DNA from: Hyunsoonleella flava
GTDB taxonomy: Bacteria; Bacteroidota; Bacteroidia; Flavobacteriales; Flavobacteriaceae
NCBI RefSeq assembly: GCF_004310325.1
Contig: NZ_SIRT01000017.1
Span: 19,834-83,833, forward strand
Length of the DNA stretch: 64,000 bases
Direction of reading: 5' to 3'
The translations under genes and the position numbers were made by a program. Of the stretch, positions 10,545 through 19,698 are shown one piece after another (the first letter of the stretch is position 1; the number at the start of each line of letters is the position of its first letter). The notes beneath the pieces are model-generated. The model did not search any database. It worked only from the letters and a program-made list of their open reading frames with translations, and had not been told where the DNA came from.

Positions 10545-13334
10545 TTGGTAAAAAAATCGGCCTTATTGATATTCATTTTTTGTTTTTTGGGTTCTATTTA
10601 TTCTCAAACCAAAGATTCACTAGACCTTAAAAATACTACCAAAAACACTTTCGCCGAAAAAATATACCTACAGCTCAATAATTCTGTATTTACTAACGAG
10701 GAAACCATCTGGTTTAAAGCTATAGTTACAGACGCCAAAAACGTACCTACAAAGCTAAGTGGTATTTTGCATGTAGAACTTATCGATTTTGATAAGGAAA
10801 TTGTAGCAACCAAAAAGTTAAAGTTAATAAATGGTATGGCCGACAATGGTTTTCAATTGGAGCAAAGCTATACTCCCGGACGCTATTTAATAAGGGCCTA
10901 CACAGCATGGAATAAAAACTTTGGCGACGATTTTATGTTTAAGCAATACGTTAACCTAGTTCCTGCCAGTGGCAACCAACGACAATCGCCCATACAAAAT
11001 ATAACATTGTATCAAGTAGAAGAAGACCAACACCAAGTATTTGCCCAACTTTTCCCAGAACTTATAAAACCCAACTATAAAAAGGATGTAACGGTTTACA
11101 TTAAAACCGAAACGTTTTTAGACACCATAGAAATTAAAAGAGAAAAGGGTTTTTATAAGTTACAATATGTACTTCCTAAAGATGCTGTTTCGGTAAACCT
11201 AAAAATGAAACTAGAAGACACCAAGCTAAAAAACTTTCAAACAAGGGTAGAGAAAACATACAACAAAACCATCGCTATAGATAGAGAATTTATAGACCTA
11301 CAGTTTTTTCCTGAAAGTGGGAAGCTAATTGATGGTTTAACAGGTAAGCTTGCGTTTAAAGCACTAAACTATAAAGGCTTGGGTAAAGAAATTAATGGTG
11401 TTATCGTTGATGAAAAGGATAATGTTGTTGCTACCATTAAAACCAACAATCTAGGCATGGGCTATGTGTTTTTTACACCACAATTGCACAAAACCTATTA
11501 TGGTAAAATTAATTCTAAACACCATGTTTCCCGTAAGTTTGAACTTCCCAAGGTGTATGCAGAAGGCCATGTTTTAGGTATAACAGAAACAGCTAGTTAC
11601 ATGAATATAAATGTAACTTCCAAGGTTAATACCACCGATAATTATTGGATACAACTTAAATCCAAAGGCGTGATATTAAAGGAATTTCCAGTAACATTAT
11701 CCGATGCTCCTTATAATACCTCGATACCTAAACAAAAATTACCCCAAGGCATACTCAATGTAACCTTGCTAAGCGAGAATAAAGTACCACTATGTGAACG
11801 TTTATATTTTCAACTTAAGGAAGCCAACAATTTAAATATTACCAAAGAAACCGATGCGCAATATTACAGCCAGAGAGATAAAACGGCTCTTAAGCTTAAA
11901 GTCGCCAACAACAATGGACGACCAGTAGAGGCAAACCTTTCTGTATTAGTTGTAGATGAAAATCAAATTGAACAAACCTAGCAATTTAAAGGGAACATTC
12001 TATCTTATTTTTTATTAAACTCAGAATTAAAAGGGCATATTGAAAACCCTACACATTACTTTAATAATGATAATATTTACAGAAAACGAGACTTAGAAGC
12101 CCTTATGCTTACACAGGGTTGGTCCAATTATAAGTATAGCTTTAATGATGAAAACCTTATTTTTGATATACAACCTGAAACCACATTACGTGTTTCTGGA
12201 AAAGTACGTGCCATCTGGAATGAAAACAAATTACCTAAAAATGATGTGAATTTAATCTTAATGACCTCGGGTAAACCACCTGGAGTTTATACTCATAAAG
12301 TGGACAGTACTGGTAGTTTTGCTTTTGATTTATTTAGTCCTTATGGCGATAAGCTAGATGTTCTGATAAAATCCACCAACAAAAAAGGGCGAGCTAAAGA
12401 ATATTTTATTAAGATAGATGCACCGATACCACCGCCTAAAATTACCTATGAAAAAGAAGAGGTTATTGAACTTCCCGATAGCATTGTAAACCATTTTTTA
12501 GAGCTTAAAAAGCAAGAAAGACAAGCCGTAACGGGATTCGATTTGGATGACAGCACCGTAGAGTTAGATGCCGTAGAACTTACAGGTTATAACGTAACAC
12601 CCGAACGCGAAAAAGTGTTTAACCTACATGGGCCTCCAGATATCGTAATAGATAATGAACAACTCGAAGAGAGAGAAGAAAAATGGATGTCTGGATTATA
12701 CGATCTCCTTTTTTTTAAATTCCGAGACGATATTTTTATGAGAAGTGTAGAGCGTAGAGGAACAAGTTTTGATATAGCCCATATCTATGGAACGGAATTT
12801 ACTTTATTTTACATTGATGGCGAAGTGGTTATGGGTAGAGAATATTCTTTATTGCCCATTTTACCTGTTGAAAATGTAAAGAGTGTTGAAATTTTAAAAC
12901 GACCTAGTGGGACATTTATGAATCATCTTATGGAAGCATTTCCTCGAATGAGTCCATTACTGAGACAAAAGATAGCAGCAAGTTATATAGGTGTTGTTAG
13001 TATATATACCTATGATGGTAATGGTATAGCATCTCTAGACCTTCCAAAAGGAATATTCCAAGGCCATATAACAGGGTTTTCTGCTACACCAGAGTTTTAT
13101 CAACCAAAATATGAAACCTTAAAACCTGAGGATTGGGATATTCCAGATTTACGCCCAATATTGCATTGGGAACCTTCAATCTATACCAACAAAAATGGAG
13201 AAGCAAAAATTGAATTTTACAATGATGATAGTATTGGTGATAAACTTATTGTAGTGGAAGCCATTACACCTAATGGTAAAATCGGTTATTTTGAAACCAC
13301 ATATACTGTAGATAAGCGATTAGAAAACAATTAA
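10545..13334 (+). pseudogene. MG2/TonB-plug-type surface protein interrupted by an in-frame amber stop
   Basis: One reading frame runs from the TTG at 10545 to 13334, broken only by TAG at 11979-11981 (codon 479 of about 929). Both halves are in the same frame, and the bases between the TAG and the next ATG (12105) encode family-like sequence (QFKGNILSYFLL ... RDLEALMLTQGW). The N-terminus is a signal peptide (KKSALLIFIFCFLGSIYS), followed by macroglobulin MG2-like beta domains. The C-terminal half has a TonB-receptor plug-like stretch (FYIDGEVV ... NVKSVEILKRPSG). Relatives are secreted or outer-membrane-associated proteins of unknown role. The TAG looks like a CAG-to-TAG change; a sequencing error, suppression or real loss of function cannot be told apart here. 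Confidence 0.85.
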
Positions 13335-13433
13335 TTTCTTTTTTTAAAAGGATACTGCAGTTGTTTCAAAATGGTTATGTCATTTTTCAAAACGAAAGTA
13401 TTAAAAAGGAATATTTAAAAAACACCTATAGTC

Positions 13434-13468
13434 AAAAAGCCATCAAATAAATAGTTTTGATGGCTTTT
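13434..13468. terminator. Bidirectional intrinsic terminator
   Basis: Stem AAAAAGCCATCAAA / TTTGATGGCTTTT with a loop of about 8 bases, and T-runs on both strands. It separates the converging surface-protein pseudogene (ends 13334) and the small secreted protein gene (ends 13496). Confidence 0.88.
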
Positions 13469-13495
13469 AACAGTATCTAAACATAAAAAGGTGGA

Positions 13496-13999
13496 TCAAT
13501 TCTTTTTAATACTATTTAGTTTGGCTTTTGCTTCTTCCAAATTACGTTGTGCTTCAGCGAGTTCTTTCTCTGCATCTTTTATGTTATCGTTAGGACTATT
13601 ACCTGAGATTTTATACTTTATATTTTTACCAATTCGCTCTACATGTTCAACAAATGTCTTATTGTTTGAAGAGTAATCCATATTCAATCTTAAAGACGTG
13701 CTTGTCAATTTACATTCAAAACTGTCTGAGCCGTGAGACCATACATAAGTTTTTCCTTTACTTGTTAAACCGTCCTCTCCTAGTTCGCTTAATAAATAAT
13801 CTTTTAGTATTGCAAATCTCGATTTATGAAAACTTGCCTTAATTCGATAATCTTCATCGGTTTTACTTACCGAAATGGAACTGCTGTGAGTACCGCTGTA
13901 AACTTTTGGTGGTTTTGGAGGTTCTGGTGCTGAAGTTTGAGCTTTCGCATGAATTGAAAATAAAATAAATACTACTAGGGTTTTTACTAAAGTTTGCAT
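13496..13999 (-). CDS. Small secreted protein with C-terminal coiled coil, function unknown
   Basis: 167 aa with a clear signal peptide (LVKTLVVFILFSIHAKAQ, cleavage near residue 20), then a proline-rich linker, a middle domain of no recognised family, and a Glu/Lys/Ala-rich helix (about 143-165, AEKELAEAQRNLEEAKAKL) predicted to form a coiled coil. I do not recognise the family. About 95 bp upstream is a GTTAAC-type 11-bp direct repeat that also precedes the neighbouring two-component operon, suggesting that system controls this gene. Probably periplasmic. Confidence 0.75.
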   Translation of the reverse strand: MQTLVKTLVVFILFSIHAKAQTSAPEPPKPPKVYSGTHSSSISVSKTDEDYRIKASFHKSRFAILKDYLLSELGEDGLTSKGKTYVWSHGSDSFECKLTSTSLRLNMDYSSNNKTFVEHVERIGKNIKYKISGNSPNDNIKDAEKELAEAQRNLEEAKAKLNSIKKN

Positions 14000-14093
14000 A
14001 ACTGTTCGTTTTTTAATGATTAATAATTTTGACTAATTATTTGATGAGGCAAATGTAGCATCAGGTTTTAATAAAAACGAGGAAAACGCTAAC

Positions 14094-14111
14094 GTTAACC
14101 TAGGATTAACC
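14094..14111. promoter_or_regulatory. GTTAACC-N4-ATTAACC direct repeat, candidate response-regulator site
   Basis: GTTAACC at 14094 and ATTAACC at 14105 are 11 bp apart, one helical turn, as expected for OmpR/PhoB-type regulators. The site lies 95-113 bp upstream of the secreted protein gene starting at 13999. The same arrangement occurs upstream of the kinase gene at 16471. Inferred from pattern only. Confidence 0.45.
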
Positions 14112-14156
14112 TACTTTAAGAATGGCATTAACGTAATTTAATTTGAGAATAAATTT

Positions 14157-14284
14157 GGGCGTTCCCCACAAGGGGTCGGGCCTACCTACCGGTAGGCAGG
14201 CTTTCGGTAGTCGCTCCTTCCTGCGTCAGGGGAGCTTCAACAAACCTGTGCTGAGTTTATCGAAGTATGCCTCAATCCCTAACG
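14157..14284 (+). repeat. Palindromic intergenic element, copy 1
   Basis: Begins GGGCGTTCCCC, with hairpin CCCCACAAGGGG, then GGTCGGGC, palindrome CCTACCGGTAGG, the GCTCC ... GGAGC pair, and ends TCAATCCCTAACG. Ends are inversely related (GCGTT / AACGT). It fills much of the 341-bp gap between the secreted protein start and the response-regulator stop. It contains no credible gene; a 64-codon open frame across it is a by-product. Unlike the other copies, it does not sit behind a stop codon in sense orientation. Confidence 0.85.
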
Positions 14285-14340
14285 TGGGCGCATCCGCCAT
14301 TGCCAGTACAAAACCTAATAAACAAGACTCTTTTTGAAAG

Positions 14341-15027
14341 TTATACAACCTTAAATTCTAGCCCTACACCTCTTACGCTTTCTATTGAAATTGAAGCGTC
14401 TTCTTTAAAATATTTACGCAATCTACTGATGAAAACGTCCATACTTCTACCAGTAAAAAAATCATCATTCTCCCAAACGGCATTTAGAATTTCATTGCGT
14501 TTCAAAAGTTGGTTTTTGTGTTCAAATAAGAATGAAATCAGTTTTGCCTCACGTTCGGTAAGCTGTTGTACAGAGGCGTTAATTGATAGCTGCAAGCGTT
14601 TTGTGTTAAACGTATATTTCCCAATCGCGATAGAGGTTTCGTTTGTGCGTATTACTCCCGATTTTGAAGCTCTTTTCAGTATGTTATTAAGGCGAAGTAC
14701 TAACTCGTCAGCTTCAAATGGTTTTACAATATAATCATCTGCGCCCAGTTTTAATCCCTTTATTTTATCGGCTTTCATTGTTCTGGCCGTTAGAAAAATA
14801 AAGGGTGTTTCAGGGTGTATTTCAATGATATCCTCAGCTAAGGCAAATCCATCTTTTTTTGGCATCATCACGTCTAGAACGCAAATATCAAAAGCATCTT
14901 TTTTAAAAAGCTCTAGAGATTCCTTTCCATCTTTTGCCCAAGATACCTGAAAGCCAGAAATCTCCAAGTATTGTTTTAAAATACCTCCAAAATCTAAATC
15001 GTCCTCTGCCAATAATATATGTTTCAT
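14341..15027 (-). CDS. OmpR-family response regulator
   Basis: 228-aa DNA-binding response regulator. The receiver domain (1-118) has the acidic pair EDD at 8-10, phospho-acceptor D52 (CVLDVMMP), a conserved Thr (FLTAR) and Lys (YIVKPF). The C-terminal winged-helix domain (about 130-225) ends with the typical MDVFISRLRKYF recognition region. It is 3 bp downstream of its histidine kinase gene, so they form one operon. The combination resembles the RprX/RprY-type pairs of Bacteroidota, but I would not assign the symbol. Probable targets are GTTAAC-N5-GTTAAC repeats found near both ends of this locus. Confidence 0.93.
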   Translation of the reverse strand: MKHILLAEDDLDFGGILKQYLEISGFQVSWAKDGKESLELFKKDAFDICVLDVMMPKKDGFALAEDIIEIHPETPFIFLTARTMKADKIKGLKLGADDYIVKPFEADELVLRLNNILKRASKSGVIRTNETSIAIGKYTFNTKRLQLSINASVQQLTEREAKLISFLFEHKNQLLKRNEILNAVWENDDFFTGRSMDVFISRLRKYFKEDASISIESVRGVGLEFKVV

Positions 15028-15030
15028 TAC

Positions 15031-16422
15031 CTATGCTTTAAAAGGAATTTTAATTTTAAAAGCAGCACCTTGTATGCTATTCTCAACAGTAATTTCTCCA
15101 CCGTGTGCTTTTATAATCTGGCTAGTGTAATATAGCCCAAGCCCAAGCCCTTTTACATCATGTACCTCTTTGTTTCCTGCTCTATAAAACTTTTCGAAAA
15201 TTTGAGAATGATGTTTGTTTGGAATGCCAATACCGTTATCAGAAATTAAAATAATCAAATTATCCGTAAAGTCGGCCTTAAAATCAATAACTACATCACC
15301 TGAGTTATATTTTATGGCGTTTTCGAGAATATTAAAAATTGCGGTTGTTACATAGAATTTATCTAATAATATTTTATGATTATCAGTATTGATGTGGCGA
15401 TTTAGAACAACACTATTATCTTTTATAGAGAGTTCAAAATCATCTAAAACCGTGTTAAGGTAATTGCTAATGTCAACATTTTCTTTATTGAGTTGAATTT
15501 CATGATAACCCAAACTATTATCTAAAACTTGATCTATTAACTTTTGAAGTCTTACCGTTTGTCTTTCGATGGTATTCACCGTAGCGTTTATAAGCTCGGG
15601 TTTATCACTGCCTTTTCTTAACATTTTGGTTGAAAGCCCAAGCGTAGCTAAAGGTGTTTTAAGCTCATGTGTAATATTATTGATAAAATCGGTCTTTACA
15701 TCTGCAATCTTTTTTTGAGAAATAAGACTTTTTATAGAATAATAAAGCAATCCTAGAACCAAAGCAAATATTAAAACAGAAAGCGCCAAAATACCAGACA
15801 TGCGCTTTAAAACTTCTGTTTCCCAACCTTCAATATCAAAATAATCTTGTATTACAATTTGAAATTCTAAGTTTATGGCTTTTTGTAAGCCATTTTCCTC
15901 ATATGTTCGCTCAATATCCGTTGTAGTTTGGGAATTGTTAATGCCATAAGCATTCTTCAAATCAAATGTTTCGCCTAAAAGGAAAAGGGTTTCAGCTTTT
16001 GTTGGATTAAATATTAACGTATCATTTTTAATAGAGTCTAGAATAATAATGGATTTAAGTCGCTTTTGAAATTTTATAGGGAAGGAAAGGTTTTGTTTTT
16101 CAAACGTCTCTTGACAAAGACTTATGTACTTCGCATTGACAGATTCTTGAACAATATTGATGCTGTCCAGAAGCGCACTTTTCTTTAAACGATTTAGTTT
16201 ATAGTCAATCATCTGGTCCACTACAAAAGAGCCTACCACATCGTAGATAGAATCGAATGCGGCTACATTATCATCAAACCGAAATATTTTGCGTTTAGTC
16301 TCCTGTACAAAAGCTTTTTTCTCTAGCTCATACGTGTTGTTGATGAGGTAGCCTTGTATAAAAGAAAGCGCAACAAGACCTAAGATTGCGCCAAAAATAA
16401 GAAAGCCAATATTCTTCTTCAT
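15031..16422 (-). CDS. Sensor histidine kinase, partner of the OmpR-type regulator
   Basis: 463 aa. TM1 is at about 5-24, a periplasmic sensor domain of about 185 residues follows, and TM2 is at about 210-230. The HisKA motif HELKTPL has phospho-acceptor H252. The HATPase domain has the N box (ILENAIKYN), G1 (DNGIGIP) and G2 (GLGLGLYY). There is no obvious HAMP domain, as TM2 leads almost directly into the dimerisation helix. First gene of the kinase-regulator operon. The 60-bp gap to hemB carries a GTTAAC direct repeat, suggesting autoregulation. The sensed signal is unknown. Confidence 0.93.
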   Translation of the reverse strand: MKKNIGFLIFGAILGLVALSFIQGYLINNTYELEKKAFVQETKRKIFRFDDNVAAFDSIYDVVGSFVVDQMIDYKLNRLKKSALLDSINIVQESVNAKYISLCQETFEKQNLSFPIKFQKRLKSIIILDSIKNDTLIFNPTKAETLFLLGETFDLKNAYGINNSQTTTDIERTYEENGLQKAINLEFQIVIQDYFDIEGWETEVLKRMSGILALSVLIFALVLGLLYYSIKSLISQKKIADVKTDFINNITHELKTPLATLGLSTKMLRKGSDKPELINATVNTIERQTVRLQKLIDQVLDNSLGYHEIQLNKENVDISNYLNTVLDDFELSIKDNSVVLNRHINTDNHKILLDKFYVTTAIFNILENAIKYNSGDVVIDFKADFTDNLIILISDNGIGIPNKHHSQIFEKFYRAGNKEVHDVKGLGLGLYYTSQIIKAHGGEITVENSIQGAAFKIKIPFKA

Positions 16423-16470
16423 ATTTCAAAAATAGAAGAAGTCTATGAAATAAAAAGGAAAACAAGGGAT

Positions 16471-16487
16471 GTTAACCTTGCGTTAAC
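16471..16487. promoter_or_regulatory. GTTAACC-N4-GTTAAC direct repeat upstream of the two-component operon
   Basis: GTTAAC at 16471 and at 16482, exactly 11 bp apart, about 49-65 bp upstream of the kinase start and overlapping the end of hemB. The same spacing is seen at 14094 and 38300. Candidate autoregulatory binding site for the OmpR-family regulator; inferred from pattern. Confidence 0.5.
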
Positions 16488-17472
16488 TTAAAAGCTTAAC
16501 AATGTCCTTTGCAAAATAAGAGGCTATAATATCAGCTCCAGCACGCTTAAACGCCGTGGTAGTTTCTACCATAATTTGGTCATGGTCCAGCCACCCTTTT
16601 TCCGCTGCTGCTTTAATCATAGCGTATTCTCCAGATACTTGATATACCGCTAAAGGCACATCAACTTCGTTTTTAATTTCTCGAAGAATGTCTAAATACG
16701 AAATACCTGGTTTTACCATGACGATATCAGCACCCTCATCAATATCCATTTCGGTTTCCTTGATGGCTTCAAAACGGTTGCCATAATCCATTTGATAGGT
16801 TTTTTTATCCTTTGGAATGTCTTTTATATCGACCGGGGCAGAATCTAGAGCGTCTCTAAAAGGGCCGTAAAAGGCTGAGGCATATTTAGCCGAATAACTC
16901 ATAATGCCTGTGTTGGTGAAGCCTTCATCTTCAAAGGCTTCACGGATGGTTAAAATGCGTCCGTCCATCATATCACTTGGTGCTACAAAATCGGCACCAG
17001 CTTGGGCATGAGAAATACTCATTTCTGCTAATACTTCGGCAGTTTCATCGTTTACAATTTGGCCATTTTCAATAATACCGTCGTGTCCATATGCAGAATA
17101 AGGGTCTAATGCCACATCAGTCATCACTAACATATCGGGACAGGCGTTTTTTACGGTTTTAATGGCGCGTTGCATCAAGCCGTTTGGGTTTAATGCTTCT
17201 GCACCTTTATTGTCTTTTAAATTGTCTGGTACTTTTACAAAAAGCAATACCGATTTTAAACCTAGTTTCCAAAGCTCTTTTACTTCATTTTCTAATAAAT
17301 CTAAACTGTAACGATAGTAATTGGGCATTGATGGAATTTCGTCTTTTACACCTTTGCCTTCCACTACAAAAAGGGGCACTAAAAAATCATTTGGTGTAAT
17401 TATGGTTTCACGAACTAAAGCACGAATGGCTTCATTGGTTCTTAGTCTTCGGTTTCTTCTTAATGGGAACAT
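16483..17472 (-). CDS. hemB: Delta-aminolevulinic acid dehydratase (porphobilinogen synthase)
   Basis: Condenses two 5-aminolevulinates into porphobilinogen in heme synthesis. Start chosen at the ATG 17472 (MFPLRRNRRLRTNEAIR), which matches the family N-terminus; an in-frame start at 17514 would overlap hemF. Schiff-base lysines are in MSYSAKYAS and VMVKPG. The metal-site region reads VALDPYSAYGHDG with no cysteines, which indicates the magnesium-type rather than the zinc-cysteine enzyme. Last gene of the compact run trkH-EI24-GNAT-hemF-hemB. Confidence 0.96.
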   Translation of the reverse strand: MFPLRRNRRLRTNEAIRALVRETIITPNDFLVPLFVVEGKGVKDEIPSMPNYYRYSLDLLENEVKELWKLGLKSVLLFVKVPDNLKDNKGAEALNPNGLMQRAIKTVKNACPDMLVMTDVALDPYSAYGHDGIIENGQIVNDETAEVLAEMSISHAQAGADFVAPSDMMDGRILTIREAFEDEGFTNTGIMSYSAKYASAFYGPFRDALDSAPVDIKDIPKDKKTYQMDYGNRFEAIKETEMDIDEGADIVMVKPGISYLDILREIKNEVDVPLAVYQVSGEYAMIKAAAEKGWLDHDQIMVETTTAFKRAGADIIASYFAKDIVKLLS

Positions 17473-17498
17473 AGTAAAATGTTTATCTATTGATGCGT

Positions 17499-18407
17499 TT
17501 ATTTGTTTATCCAATCAGCAGGATTTTTCAAAACGTCTATTAATTTTTCTTCTTCACTTCCAGCTTCGGGATGGTGGTCATACACCCATTGCACATGTGG
17601 TGGCAAACTCATTAAAATACTTTCTATACGTCCGTTAGTTTTTAGTCCGAAGAGTGTGCCTTTATCGTGTACTAAATTGAATTCTACATAACGTCCGCGT
17701 CGAATTTCTTGCCAGTTTCTTTGTTCTTGAGAGTACGATAAATCTTTTCGTTTTTCAACAATAGGTACGTAAGCTTCTAAAAAGCTATTACCAACTTCGG
17801 TTACAAAGTTATACCAATTTTCCATGGTCATGGTTTCAGAAGCTTTACAATAATCAAAAAATAAACCACCTAAACCTCTGCCTTCATTTCTGTGGGCGTT
17901 GAAAAAGTACTCATCGCAACGCTTTTTGTATGTTGGATAAAACTCTGGATTGTGTTTATCGCAAGCCGTTTTACAGGTTTGATGAAAGTGTTTTGCGTCC
18001 TCTTTAAATAAATAATACGGCGTTAAATCTTGTCCGCCACCAAACCAACTGTCAATAATATTTCCATCTTCATCATACATTTCAAAATAGCGCCAATTGG
18101 CATGAACGGTTGGCACCATTGGATTTTTAGGGTGCAACACTAAACTTAGGCCACAGGCAAAAAAGTCAACATCACCCACTTTAAAATAAGCTTGCATAGA
18201 CTTAGGTAGTTTACCATGAACACCCGAAATATTGACACCTCCTTTTTCAAAAACGTTACCATTTTCTATCACACGAGTGCGTCCGCCACCGCCTTCTGGT
18301 CGTTTCCAAATATCTTGTTGGAATTTGGCTTTTCCGTCAATATCTTCAAGTTTTGATGTGATGCGGTCTTGTAAATCTTGTATGTATTGGTAGAATTTAT
18401 CCTTCAT
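17499..18407 (-). CDS. hemF: Oxygen-dependent coproporphyrinogen III oxidase
   Basis: Converts coproporphyrinogen III to protoporphyrinogen IX using O2. The 302-aa length and many family blocks are intact (GGGGRTRVIENGNVFEKGGVN, WFGGGQDLTPYY, FNAHRNEGRGLGGLFFDY, RRGRYVEFNLVHDKGT). Presence of the aerobic form fits an oxygen-respiring organism. The stop codon of the upstream GNAT gene directly abuts the start, with no intervening bases, so the genes are co-transcribed. Confidence 0.97.
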   Translation of the reverse strand: MKDKFYQYIQDLQDRITSKLEDIDGKAKFQQDIWKRPEGGGGRTRVIENGNVFEKGGVNISGVHGKLPKSMQAYFKVGDVDFFACGLSLVLHPKNPMVPTVHANWRYFEMYDEDGNIIDSWFGGGQDLTPYYLFKEDAKHFHQTCKTACDKHNPEFYPTYKKRCDEYFFNAHRNEGRGLGGLFFDYCKASETMTMENWYNFVTEVGNSFLEAYVPIVEKRKDLSYSQEQRNWQEIRRGRYVEFNLVHDKGTLFGLKTNGRIESILMSLPPHVQWVYDHHPEAGSEEEKLIDVLKNPADWINK

Positions 18408-18950
18408 CTATTCTATCGCTTTATAAAGTTCATACAACTCCATGTTCATGGGTGTTCCGCTAGTAGGAGTATATTCGTTCTTAAGTGTTTTAATATGTGT
18501 AAAATTACAATTTTCAGCAACTTTAACACTAGCTAAATTACTTTTATGCACTATGATTTGAAGTGTTTCAATATCTAAATTTTCAAAAGCGTAATCTGAT
18601 AATTTCTGGATAGATTTTGTCATTAATCCGCATCCTTCTAAATTATAATCTATGGCATAGGCAAACTCGCCTTGTTTTTTTACCCAGTCTAATGCTTTGA
18701 TGTAAACTAAACCAACTAATTTATGAGACTCATCTTCTCTTATAGTGAATAAAAATTCTTCTTTATTCTGAAACTGTTTCACTTTCTTCTGGACAAAAAT
18801 ATTAGATAAATCTGGCGTTAAATTTTGCTCTAATGTTTTTGGAAAATAAAGCTTTAAGCGGTGTTCGTTTGCTACACAAAAGTTACAAATAGCCCAAGCA
18901 TCTTTTGGTTGAATAGGAATGATATGATATGCCCCTAAACTAAGTTGCAT
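18408..18950 (-). CDS. GNAT N-acetyltransferase, RimJ/RimL-like
   Basis: 180-aa GCN5-related acetyltransferase of the ribosomal-protein-alanine acetyltransferase type. Typical features: N-terminal LSLGAYHIIPI strand, the central region LVGLVYIKALDW, the acetyl-CoA loop around YNLEGCGLMTKSI, and the C-terminal NLASVKVAENCNF helix. It sits between the EI24 gene (1-bp overlap, TAATG) and hemF (no gap). The actual acceptor cannot be read from the sequence; no evidence links it directly to heme synthesis beyond position. Confidence 0.82.
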   Translation of the reverse strand: MQLSLGAYHIIPIQPKDAWAICNFCVANEHRLKLYFPKTLEQNLTPDLSNIFVQKKVKQFQNKEEFLFTIREDESHKLVGLVYIKALDWVKKQGEFAYAIDYNLEGCGLMTKSIQKLSDYAFENLDIETLQIIVHKSNLASVKVAENCNFTHIKTLKNEYTPTSGTPMNMELYELYKAIE

Positions 18951-19696
18951 TACAGACTTTTTTTATGTTGAAGCGCTTCTACAGTTCGCGTTGAAGCTGC
19001 TGTAACTGATAAAGGTAATACTAAAATAACACCGATTACTGGAACCAATAAAAAGAGAATAAAAACAATACCATTACCAATAGCTAATCCGCGATGCTTA
19101 CGCACAAATTGCACACTTTCTTTATACTGAAAATGACGCTCCAAAGTGTAATCCATATTACCAAAACCTGCATAATAGGCTTGTACCATAAATAGTAATA
19201 CGGTTGAAAATATATTGACTACAGGAATGAATTTTAAGAGTAAAATTGGAATGGTTAATAATAATTCCATTAATAAATTTCTACCATTTATTTTGATACC
19301 ACGCATCAGTTGTTGCATAAATGAGGTGTCTCTATGCGAATGTGGTGGGTTTCCTGTAAAATGCGCTTCTATTTTTTCTGAAACGGGACTCATAAATGGT
19401 GCTGATAGTGCCATTATGATATGTTTGAAAAGTATAATACCGATAACTACAATGATTAAACCACCGATAAAATTACTGATGGATGAAAACGTCTCTTTCC
19501 CCCAATCCCAAATCCAAATTTTAGAGATAAATCCACCAATGTTATCAGACAATCCATAAGCTGAACCAAAGACTATAATTGCTGTTACAAAGCTGATTAA
19601 CATAGGAATAGCAAAATATTTCCAGAGTTTTAGTTTTGATATTAAACTAAATGCGCCGAAGTATGCTTTAATTCCTGAAATGATGTTTTTAATCAT
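18950..19696 (-). CDS. EI24 domain membrane protein (CysZ-like)
   Basis: 248-aa integral membrane protein. Hydrophobic segments near residues 25-50, 75-100, 135-170 and 205-230 and the motif pattern of the EI24/CysZ family (IIALFKHIIMALSAPFMSPVSEKIE-like block) are visible. In E. coli CysZ supports sulfate uptake; the flavobacterial homologue has no known substrate. Two bases separate it from the upstream trkH stop, and it overlaps the GNAT gene by one base. Confidence 0.83.
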   Translation of the reverse strand: MIKNIISGIKAYFGAFSLISKLKLWKYFAIPMLISFVTAIIVFGSAYGLSDNIGGFISKIWIWDWGKETFSSISNFIGGLIIVVIGIILFKHIIMALSAPFMSPVSEKIEAHFTGNPPHSHRDTSFMQQLMRGIKINGRNLLMELLLTIPILLLKFIPVVNIFSTVLLFMVQAYYAGFGNMDYTLERHFQYKESVQFVRKHRGLAIGNGIVFILFLLVPVIGVILVLPLSVTAASTRTVEALQHKKSL

Positions 19697-19698
19697 TA

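Noticed and set aside
14143..14337. 64-codon plus-strand ORF
   Set aside because: Runs across palindromic element copy 1; the translation is low-complexity and changes in other copies.
17472..17514. 14-aa N-terminal extension of HemB
   Set aside because: Would overlap hemF and does not match the family N-terminus, which begins at MFPLRRNRR.
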